Positions 1 through 5,479 of a stretch of 5,479 nucleotides of DNA are shown here, one piece after another. Under the pieces are notes generated by a model. That model ran no database searches and was not told the DNA's origin. It was given only the letters and a program-made list of their open reading frames with translations. Source of the stretch: Clostridium sp. (GTDB taxonomy: Bacteria; Bacillota; Clostridia; Clostridiales; Clostridiaceae); the NCBI GenBank assembly GCA_012511315.1, contig JAAZGI010000043.1, positions 1 to 5,479 on the forward strand, written 5' to 3'. A program made the translations under genes and the position numbers. Each line of letters starts with the position of its first letter. The stretch's first letter is position 1.

Positions 1-1
1 G

Positions 2-184
2 GTTTCTATTAATCAAGAACAGAAACTGAAAGAAATCTTACATAAGAAAAGTACGGACTCAAAAGAAGTCATTTTTAAAGATTTAAATTCGAATATCGAT
101 GGACTAAGTGAAGCAGAAGCTGCTCAACGATTAGAAGAATATGGGCTGAATGAAGTTCAATATGAAAAAAGAAAACCTTGGTAG
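2..184 (+). pseudogene. mgtA: N-terminal part of MgtA, cut off by an in-frame TAG
   Basis: This is the amino-terminal cytosolic segment of the magnesium P-type ATPase, in the same frame as the large open frame that follows. It enters from the left edge: no in-frame ATG is visible, so the true start lies outside. The 60 residues seen include the typical cation-ATPase N-terminal pattern GLSEAEAAQRLEEYGLNEV, followed by YEKRKPW just ahead of membrane segment 1. The frame then meets TAG at 182-184. By family alignment from memory, this codon sits where homologues have an aromatic residue, usually Tyr (PWY-type), so one base change from TAT or TAC would explain it. No frameshift or other damage is visible. 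A sequencing error, a true nonsense mutation or readthrough are all possible. The family identity is secure; the functional state is not. Confidence 0.8.
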
Positions 185-2626
185 ATGTATCTACTGAGTT
201 CTTTCTTGGATCCTTTTATTCTAATTTTAGTGTTTATTGTTTTGATCTCATTTTTCACGGACATAGCCTTTGTTCCGGTGGAAGAACAAAGCTATCTCAC
301 GGTCATCATCATATCGGTCTTAATCGCTATTAGTGTGGGCTTGCGATTTACTCAAGAATATAGATCTCAAGTAACCGCTGATAAGTTAAAGGATTTAGTT
401 CCTACCGCCACGGCCATCAAGCGTCAAGGTGCTAAACCTCGCGAAATAAACATGACTCAGGTGGTTCCGGGCGATGTTATTTATCTGGCAGCTGGGGATT
501 TAATTCCTGCAGATATGAGAATTATTACTTGTACAGACCTTTTTATTAGCCAATCGTCTTTGACGGGCGAATCGAGTCCCGTTGAGAAATTTATAGAAAA
601 CAAGAACTATGATAAAAATAAAAACGTGGCTGACTTAGATAACATTGCTTTAATGGGTACCATTGTTGTCAGTGGATCAGCTATTGGCGTGGTCATTCAA
701 ACGGGTAATCAAACCTATTTTGGTAGTATCGCAGAATCCATTGCGAAAGATGTGGGAGAAACCAGCTTTGAAGAGGGGGTGCGCAGTGTTAGTGTGCTCC
801 TGATGAAATTTATGTTTGTGATGGTTCCTATTGTATTTTTAATTAATGGGATCAGTAAAGGGGATTGGTTATCTGCTTTGCTATTCTCCATATCCATTGC
901 AGTGGGCCTAACGCCGGAAATGTTACCGACTTTAGTATCAACCAACCTAGCTAAAGGTGCTGTATCTTTATCCGAGAAGAAAATTATCGTCAAACGCTTA
1001 AGTTCCATTCAAAACTTTGGTGCCATGGACATTCTTTGCACCGATAAAACAGGTACTCTTACAGAAGACAAGATTGTTTTAGACACTTATTTGAACGTAT
1101 CTGGTGAAGTCGACCAAGATGTTTTAATTTATGGCTACTTAAATAGTTTCCATCAAACAGGTTTAAAGAACCTGCTTGATAAAGCGGTTATTCAACGCGG
1201 TAATGAGGTAGAAGTTCAAAAAGAAGTTGCCCTATATAAAAAAGTAGATGAGATTCCCTTTGATTTTAAGAGAAGGCGAATGTCCGTTGTTGTAAAGAAG
1301 GAACAAGGGGCTAGAAAACTAATCACCAAGGGAGCTATTGAAGAGATGGTATCCATTTGTGATAAAGTTCAAGTCCGAGGTGAAATCATTGAATTGACAC
1401 CGGAAATAAAAGAGCAAGTCATGGAAACCGCATATAAGTTAAATGAAGATGGTATGAGGGTTCTGGGGGTAGCTCAAAAAGCTGATGTTCCCGATGAAAC
1501 GAAATTCGGTGTAGCCGATGAGTGTGAAATGACATTGATTGGTTACATGGGCTTTTTAGATCCACCGAAGGAAACATCCATTACTGCCATTAAGGCCCTC
1601 TATGAGCATGGTTTAGACATTAAGGTGCTTACCGGTGACAATGATATTGTGACAAAGAAAATCGCAAAGGAAGTTGGTATTCCAATTACCAGTGTATTTT
1701 TAGGAACAGATATTGAAGGCGTTTCCGATGAGAAACTCTATGAAATGGCTTTGAAGTCGAGTATTTTAGCTAAATTGTCTCCCACCCAAAAAGAACGGGT
1801 GATTCGAGTTCTTCAAGAGCATGGCCATGTGGTAGGTTTCTTGGGGGATGGAATTAATGATGCTCAAGCACTTAAACAAGCGGATGTGGGTATATCCGTT
1901 GATACGGCCGTTGATATTGCCAAAGAATCAGCCGATATCCTGCTTTTAGAAAAGGGTTTAAATGTTCTAGAAGAGGGTGTGATTGAAGGGCGCAGAGTCT
2001 TTGGTAACATTAATAAGTATATTAAAATTACAGCAAGTTCCAACTTCGGTAATATCTTTAGTGTACTAGTAGCAAGTGCTTTTTTACCCTTCCTGCCCAT
2101 GCTACCGATCCAACTTTTAATCCAAAATCTACTCTATAGCATTTCGCAAATATCGATTCCTTGGGACAATATGGATGAGGAGTATTTAAGAAAACCACAA
2201 CAGTGGGATTCTTCAGAAATTAAAAAGTTTATGATTTATATTGGACCCATTAGTTCCATCTTTGATATCATAACTTTTGCGGTTATGTGGTTTGTATTTG
2301 GAGCAAATACCATTGGTAAAATGGCTCTGTTCCAGTCAGGGTGGTTTGTTGTTGGTCTTTTAACGCAAACCTTGATTGTGCACATGATTCGGACCCGAAA
2401 AGTACCATTCATTCAGAGTATTGCATCAAGACCAGTTCTACTAATGACTGCAGTGATTATGATTGCGGGCGTGATCATACCCTTTACGCCCTTCGGTACG
2501 TTTATTCAGTTAGTACCCCTACCAGCAACTTATTTCATATTCTTAATCGGAATATTGATTGCCTATTCCTTACTCACAGAAGGTGTTAAAAGATGGTACA
2601 TCCGGAAGTTCGACAGTTGGATTTAA
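185..2626 (+). CDS. mgtA: Magnesium-importing P-type ATPase (MgtA/MgtB type), 5' end interrupted
   Basis: This is an inner-membrane class IIIB P-type ATPase, a family that brings Mg2+ into the cell with ATP hydrolysis. Residues are numbered from the ATG at 185. Visible motifs are the actuator-domain TGES at 127-130, PEML at 244-247 in M4, the phosphorylation loop DKTGT with Asp287, KGA of the nucleotide-binding domain at 382-384, TGDN at 483-486 and GDGIND at 554-559. About ten hydrophobic segments fit M1 (9-24), M2 (37-54), M3 (205-223), M4 (228-251) and M5-M10 (618-800). The C-terminal part (SSNFGN, GPISSIFDI, FQSGWFVVGLL, HMIRTR) is strongly MgtA-like. At 813 residues it lacks only the N-terminal cytosolic stretch, which lies upstream of the in-frame TAG; family members are about 900 residues. 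The ATG at 185 touches the TAG and has no clear Shine-Dalgarno sequence, so it is probably not the ancestral start. Oddity: the M6 motif usually read as YDxSQ is YSISQ here (Ser652). The MgtA assignment is firm; whether functional protein is made is uncertain. Confidence 0.9.
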   Translation: MYLLSSFLDPFILILVFIVLISFFTDIAFVPVEEQSYLTVIIISVLIAISVGLRFTQEYRSQVTADKLKDLVPTATAIKRQGAKPREINMTQVVPGDVIYLAAGDLIPADMRIITCTDLFISQSSLTGESSPVEKFIENKNYDKNKNVADLDNIALMGTIVVSGSAIGVVIQTGNQTYFGSIAESIAKDVGETSFEEGVRSVSVLLMKFMFVMVPIVFLINGISKGDWLSALLFSISIAVGLTPEMLPTLVSTNLAKGAVSLSEKKIIVKRLSSIQNFGAMDILCTDKTGTLTEDKIVLDTYLNVSGEVDQDVLIYGYLNSFHQTGLKNLLDKAVIQRGNEVEVQKEVALYKKVDEIPFDFKRRRMSVVVKKEQGARKLITKGAIEEMVSICDKVQVRGEIIELTPEIKEQVMETAYKLNEDGMRVLGVAQKADVPDETKFGVADECEMTLIGYMGFLDPPKETSITAIKALYEHGLDIKVLTGDNDIVTKKIAKEVGIPITSVFLGTDIEGVSDEKLYEMALKSSILAKLSPTQKERVIRVLQEHGHVVGFLGDGINDAQALKQADVGISVDTAVDIAKESADILLLEKGLNVLEEGVIEGRRVFGNINKYIKITASSNFGNIFSVLVASAFLPFLPMLPIQLLIQNLLYSISQISIPWDNMDEEYLRKPQQWDSSEIKKFMIYIGPISSIFDIITFAVMWFVFGANTIGKMALFQSGWFVVGLLTQTLIVHMIRTRKVPFIQSIASRPVLLMTAVIMIAGVIIPFTPFGTFIQLVPLPATYFIFLIGILIAYSLLTEGVKRWYIRKFDSWI

Positions 2627-2743
2627 TCACTTTACTTATGAGTCGGACTTAACTTTCAAATAACAGGTCACAAACTAATTATAGTTATAAATGGAATGAA
2701 CCTGTATAAGAAGATTGTAAAAGAATAGCGCTGTTATGACAGC

Positions 2744-2785
2744 TAAAAAAGAGTAGCCCGTACTTTGAGGGGCTACTCTTTTTTA
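2744..2785. terminator. Bidirectional rho-independent terminator between convergent genes
   Basis: A perfect 16-bp inverted repeat pairs 2744-2759 with 2770-2785 around a 10-base loop. The core GAGTAGCCC pairs with GGGCTACTC and is flanked by six A on the left and six T on the right, so each strand reads a GC-rich stem followed by a T run. It therefore serves mgtA on the + strand, 118 bases after its stop, and the metallophosphatase on the - strand. The hairpin abuts the phosphatase stop codon (TAA read from 2788 to 2786) with no spacer. Confidence 0.93.
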
Positions 2786-4234
2786 TTAGACAGCTACAAT
2801 GCTGTCTTGAAGGTTTGCATCAACAGTTCCGTGACGCTTCAGATACTCTTTCAAGGCATCCACGGCTTGTATGTCCAAGTTCACTTTATCATGGCCATAT
2901 TTTTTCGGAACCCCCTGATTCGTCACATAAACAGCATCATACACTTTTTCTTTATCAATCGGCTGACCTTGAATAAAGAGTTGCTGAATTCTTTCGCCAA
3001 AGGGATTTTCAATCTTAAAGTATAGATTCATTCCCATAACTCGCTTAACATAGCCGCCCATCTGGTCATAGGGATCGGTTGCAAAGGTTCGCTCGAGATT
3101 TTCTTCCATCATATCCCAAATTTCTTGACCGGTAATTTTGGTTCGGGAGAGGGGTGGATTCACGGGGATAATATTCCATAAATCATTTACCGTGATGTCG
3201 CCTTTGGGGATGGGGGCGCCATAACGCCATCCATTGGAGAAGGCTAATTGAGCTCCCGTATAGTCCAGCATACTTTTAAGTAAAAAGTTATCCATGGTGG
3301 ATTCTAACACGGTATTCCGATTTAAATCCGTATTGGTTTTGCCAAGGACCTTGTTTAGTTGTTCCCGGTGGGGTTCCATCAATTGGTCGATGGTGGATTT
3401 CATGGTTTCATCCTCTGGAATCTTCTCATCAAGGGTAACCAGCTTGTGGCTATAATCAACAATCTTTTTCCCTTGAATGGTTAAGTCCAAATGACCGATA
3501 AAGGATCCATGACAGCCTGATTGAAAGATTAAGGTTTGGTTCATCATGATGGGTTCATAGGTTCGGTTATGGGTATGAGCGCTTAAGAGAACATCAATGC
3601 CGTTCACTTCCTTAGCCAGCTTAAGTTCCTGGGGGTAACCGAGGTGAGATAAAAGAATGACTAAATCCGCAGCTTCCTCGTTTTTAACTTGTTCAATGTA
3701 TTTGGGCAGTTCTTCTTTGCCGAGGGTAAAATAAAGTCCTTCACTAAAATGAGCTGGCATGGTTTTGTCAATAATATTGGATGCAATTCCAATGATGGCT
3801 ACCTTTAAGCCGCCCACTTCTTTAATTAAGTAGGGATCAAAAGCAAGTTTATTGGTTTCTTTATCATAACAATTAATCGCTAGCATTGGATAAGTTAAAG
3901 CATCCACCAATTGGTGGAAGGCTTTCGGTCCATAGGCAAACTCCCAATGAGCGGTCATGGCATCGATACCTAATTCATTTAGAAGGGGTGGAAGTATTTG
4001 ACCTTTCGACTCCACCACAGGATAGGTACCGTGGAAGGTATCACCTCCATCTAAAAGTAAAAAATTAGCCTTTTTATCAGCTCGTACTGAATCAATGTAG
4101 GTTTTCATTCGAGGATATCCTCCAACTTTAGCGTATCTAGCAAAGCCTCCATCCCAGAAATGCTCCCAATGCTCTTCTAGATAACCGTGGGTATCATTTA
4201 TTTGTAAGATTGTAATAGTTTTTGTGTTTGTCAT
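2786..4234 (-). CDS. Cytosolic metallophosphatase, 5'-nucleotidase/SoxB-like family
   Basis: This is a 482-residue two-domain calcineurin-like phosphoesterase of the UshA/5'-nucleotidase superfamily, expected to use two divalent metals to hydrolyse phosphoesters, classically nucleotides. The N-terminal metal domain spans about 1-265: NDTH (Asp14, His16), GGDTF (Asp65), SHLG (His197) and SAHTH (His220, His222). The C-terminal substrate-binding domain spans about 290-470, with NGWRYG near 334 and TVNDLWNIIP after it. The usual GNHEFDxG motif reads AHWEFAYG, so the metal-binding Asn is His96 and the catalytic His is Trp97. That pattern, with FARYAKVGGYPRM near 31-43, recalls SoxB thiosulfohydrolases, but no other sox gene is visible. 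There is no signal peptide, unlike periplasmic UshA or SoxB, so it is probably cytosolic. I chose the ATG at 4234 because AAAGG (4248-4244) lies 9 bases upstream; an in-frame ATG at 4243 abuts that site and is too close. The substrate cannot be told from sequence. Confidence 0.88.
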   Translation of the reverse strand: MTNTKTITILQINDTHGYLEEHWEHFWDGGFARYAKVGGYPRMKTYIDSVRADKKANFLLLDGGDTFHGTYPVVESKGQILPPLLNELGIDAMTAHWEFAYGPKAFHQLVDALTYPMLAINCYDKETNKLAFDPYLIKEVGGLKVAIIGIASNIIDKTMPAHFSEGLYFTLGKEELPKYIEQVKNEEAADLVILLSHLGYPQELKLAKEVNGIDVLLSAHTHNRTYEPIMMNQTLIFQSGCHGSFIGHLDLTIQGKKIVDYSHKLVTLDEKIPEDETMKSTIDQLMEPHREQLNKVLGKTNTDLNRNTVLESTMDNFLLKSMLDYTGAQLAFSNGWRYGAPIPKGDITVNDLWNIIPVNPPLSRTKITGQEIWDMMEENLERTFATDPYDQMGGYVKRVMGMNLYFKIENPFGERIQQLFIQGQPIDKEKVYDAVYVTNQGVPKKYGHDKVNLDIQAVDALKEYLKRHGTVDANLQDSIVAV

Positions 4235-4323
4235 TCTTTTCATCCTTTGCTTAAGTTAAAAGTGATTTGGTGTAAAAATCATGAGTCATCAGAGATGATC
4301 ATTATCAAGTTCTAAATACCTTT

Positions 4324-4329
4324 ATTATA
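4324..4329 (-). promoter_or_regulatory. -10 element of the metallophosphatase promoter
   Basis: Read on the - strand this is a consensus TATAAT. Transcription would start near 4317-4318, giving a leader of about 83 bases before the ATG at 4234. No good -35 lies at 16-18 bases. The nearest TTGACA-like hexamer, TTAACA (4356-4351 on the - strand), is 21 bases away and falls inside a palindrome, so the promoter may be weak or dependent on a regulator. Confidence 0.5.
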
Positions 4330-4350
4330 TCGTAAAAGCACGATTTAAAC

Positions 4351-4368
4351 TGTTAAGCTTTATTAACA
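4351..4368. repeat. 18-bp palindrome overlapping the phosphatase promoter
   Basis: TGTTAA and TTAACA form perfect 6-base arms around a 6-base spacer (GCTTTA). One arm coincides with the only TTGACA-like hexamer of the leftward promoter, so it could be an operator half-site pair. No cognate regulator gene is in the window. The arms are AT-rich, and a chance match is quite possible. Confidence 0.35.
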
Positions 4369-4531
4369 AAGAAATGAAAAAGATGTTTCTCTAATAAAGA
4401 TGAAGTGATTAACCCTAAATCTGTTTTCTATAAATAGATAGAAGTTAAATTTACTCCGCGAAAATCATTAAATACAACGGAATATAGAGATAATTGATGA
4501 TGAAATAGCAGATTTTAGTGGTGAATTCCTA

Positions 4532-4560
4532 TTGCGACCATTCGATAAGTTTCATATACT
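4532..4560 (+). promoter_or_regulatory. Candidate sigma-A promoter of the dehydrogenase gene
   Basis: TTGCGA (4532-4537) and TATACT (4555-4560) are separated by exactly 17 bases, matching 4 of 6 and 5 of 6 consensus positions. Transcription would begin near 4567 and leave an untranslated leader of roughly 145 bases before the ATG at 4713. This is the best-spaced pair I found on the + strand in this gap; a poorer TATAAA lies at 4429-4434 without a convincing -35. Confidence 0.45.
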
Positions 4561-4712
4561 AAAGATGACGAAGTTAAAACGACCAAGCAATTCCTATCGT
4601 AGAATAGCTACCAAACGGCATAACCTATCTCATAAACATAGGAGGAAGTTGATTCTTAAGGTCGACTTATAACATGAACCTACTAATTCTAAAAAGCGAA
4701 AGGATGAAAGCA

Positions 4713-5479
4713 ATGAATGATTTATTTAGTTTAAAGGGGAAAATTGCGATTGTTACGGGTGCATCTTCTGGTTTAGGTGTTCAATTTGCAAAAGCATTGG
4801 CCAGACAGGGGGCGAACCTTGCCATCGTAGCTAGAAGAGTAGAAAAATTAAACGAGGTGAAAGAAGAGTTAGAAGAGCTGGGCGCCGAAGTATTGGTAGT
4901 TGAAGCCGATGTCATGGAAGTTGAGCAAATTAAATCAGCAGTTAAAAAAGTTAAAGATCATTTCGGCCGAATTGATATCTTGGTAAACAATGCTGGAATT
5001 GGTTTAACAGAACCAGCTGAAACACAATCCGACGAAACCTGGCAAAAAATGATTGCAGTCAACTTAAATGCTGTTTATTATTTTGCCAGAGAAGTTGGAA
5101 AGATTATGGTAGAGCAGGAATATGGAAAGATCATTAATATTGGATCAATCCATAGTAATGTGGCTATGCCTGGTATTCCGATTTCAGCCTATGCGACAAC
5201 CAAAGGTGGCGTGAAGATGATGACAAAAGCCTTGGCTAATGAGTGGGCTAAGTATAATATCACTGTTAATACCATTGGACCTTCTTATTTTGAATCTGAA
5301 ATGACAGAAGCAGTAGTTTCTGATGAAGGCTTTGCTCAAGTTCTTAAAACCTACTGCCCCATGGGTAGAATGGGTAAAGTGGGTGAGCTTGACGGAGCCG
5401 TAGTCTACTTTGCTTCTGATGCTTCCAGTTTTACAACAGGACAATATCTTGCCGTTGATGGCGGATGGAATGCCATTTA
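4713..5479 (+). CDS. Short-chain dehydrogenase/reductase, gluconate 5-dehydrogenase-like
   Basis: This is a classical SDR oxidoreductase with a Rossmann fold, probably a soluble cytosolic NAD(P)-dependent sugar-acid or related alcohol/ketone dehydrogenase. The 255 residues show the cofactor motif TGASSGLG (15-22), NNAG (92-95), catalytic Asn117, Ser145 in NIGS, and Tyr160/Lys164 in YATTK, all in the expected order. Arg41-Arg42 after strand beta-2, with no Asp at its end, favours NADP(H) by the usual SDR rule. The C-terminal TTGQYLAVDGGW is typical of the gluconate 5-dehydrogenase/KduD-like group. The usual PG after the active site reads PS (190-191). The start at 4713 has AAAGG 9 bases upstream; in-frame ATGs at 4704 (abutting that site) and 4674 are less likely. 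The window ends at TA of the next codon, where homologues stop, so only the last base of the stop is probably missing. The family is certain; the substrate is a guess from similarity. Confidence 0.88.
   Translation, partial: MNDLFSLKGKIAIVTGASSGLGVQFAKALARQGANLAIVARRVEKLNEVKEELEELGAEVLVVEADVMEVEQIKSAVKKVKDHFGRIDILVNNAGIGLTEPAETQSDETWQKMIAVNLNAVYYFAREVGKIMVEQEYGKIINIGSIHSNVAMPGIPISAYATTKGGVKMMTKALANEWAKYNITVNTIGPSYFESEMTEAVVSDEGFAQVLKTYCPMGRMGKVGELDGAVVYFASDASSFTTGQYLAVDGGWNAI

Larger units (their letters stand above)
4235..4712. other. Divergent intergenic region, AT-rich, about 480 bases
   Basis: This gap separates the divergent phosphatase and dehydrogenase genes. It holds a TATAAT on the - strand, an 18-bp palindrome near it, a candidate + strand promoter at 4532-4560, and a Shine-Dalgarno-like AGGAGG at 4640-4645 with no properly placed ATG after it. 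One + strand frame is open from 4472 to 4672; its last part from ATG 4565 would give a 35-residue, very basic peptide that I do not recognise. I see no tRNA, no T-box or riboswitch signature I can name, and no insertion-sequence ends. It could be purely regulatory or contain decayed coding sequence. Confidence 0.6.

Noticed and set aside
182..184. Pyrrolysine codon as the preferred explanation of the TAG
   Set aside because: The position normally holds an ordinary aromatic residue in a transporter, not a methyltransferase active site, and no pyl gene or insertion element is visible. It is kept only as an alternative.
715..1008. Antisense open frame within mgtA
   Set aside because: It lies opposite conserved M3-M4 and phosphorylation-site coding sequence, has no recognisable protein features, and is best read as a shadow of mgtA.
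2663..2705. Inverted repeat ACAGGT...ACCTGT after mgtA
   Set aside because: Six-base arms separated by 31 bases in AT-rich DNA are expected by chance, and nothing nearby gives it a role.
2729..2743. Small hairpin GCTGT-TATG-ACAGC before the terminator
   Set aside because: It has only 5 base pairs and no T run of its own; the 16-bp hairpin beside it explains termination.
2786..4234. A sox sulfur-oxidation locus based on the SoxB-like motif
   Set aside because: No SoxA, X, Y, Z or C gene is in the window, and the protein lacks an export signal, so only family resemblance is claimed.
4674..4712. Longer dehydrogenase start at ATG 4674
   Set aside because: It adds 13 residues not seen in SDR homologues and has only a poorly spaced AAGG upstream, whereas 4713 has AAAGG at an ideal distance and a typical MNDLFSLKGK beginning.
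4380..4712. Riboswitch or T-box in the dehydrogenase leader
   Set aside because: I found no T-box sequence, no recognisable aptamer core and no terminator hairpin in this stretch.
5184..5444. Antisense open frame within the dehydrogenase
   Set aside because: It overlaps the well-conserved SDR active-site and C-terminal coding sequence and resembles no protein I know.

Overview
The window is 5.5 kb of low- to mid-GC, AT-leaning bacterial DNA. The codon use, the AAAGGA-type ribosome binding sites and the protein types suggest a Bacillota (Firmicutes) chromosome, perhaps an anaerobic clostridial or acetogen-like lineage. The lineage is inference only. There is no rRNA, tRNA, CRISPR array or insertion sequence in view.

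Layout. (1) Positions 2-2626, + strand: an MgtA-type magnesium-importing P-type ATPase that enters from beyond the left edge. Its reading frame is interrupted by a TAG at 182-184, directly followed by an ATG. The N-terminal cytosolic part (2-181) and the catalytic and membrane part (185-2626) are in the same frame, and only this one codon separates them. (2) Positions 2744-2785: a strong bidirectional hairpin terminator between convergent genes. (3) Positions 2786-4234, - strand: a leaderless-looking (cytosolic) metallophosphatase of the 5'-nucleotidase/SoxB-like superfamily, with an unusual His-Trp pair in the third metal and catalytic motif. (4) Positions 4235-4712: an AT-rich divergent intergenic region with a clear -10 for the phosphatase, a candidate promoter for the right-hand gene, a small palindrome, and a short very basic open frame of doubtful status. 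(5) Positions 4713-5479, + strand: a classical short-chain dehydrogenase/reductase resembling gluconate 5-dehydrogenase. It appears complete except for its last stop-codon base, which lies past the window edge.

The three genes do not form an operon. The transporter and phosphatase converge, and the phosphatase and dehydrogenase diverge. I see no evidence that they share a pathway, and no defence or mobile system. The observations most worth checking are the in-frame amber codon in mgtA, the loss of a conserved membrane Asp in the same protein, and the altered catalytic motif of the phosphatase.
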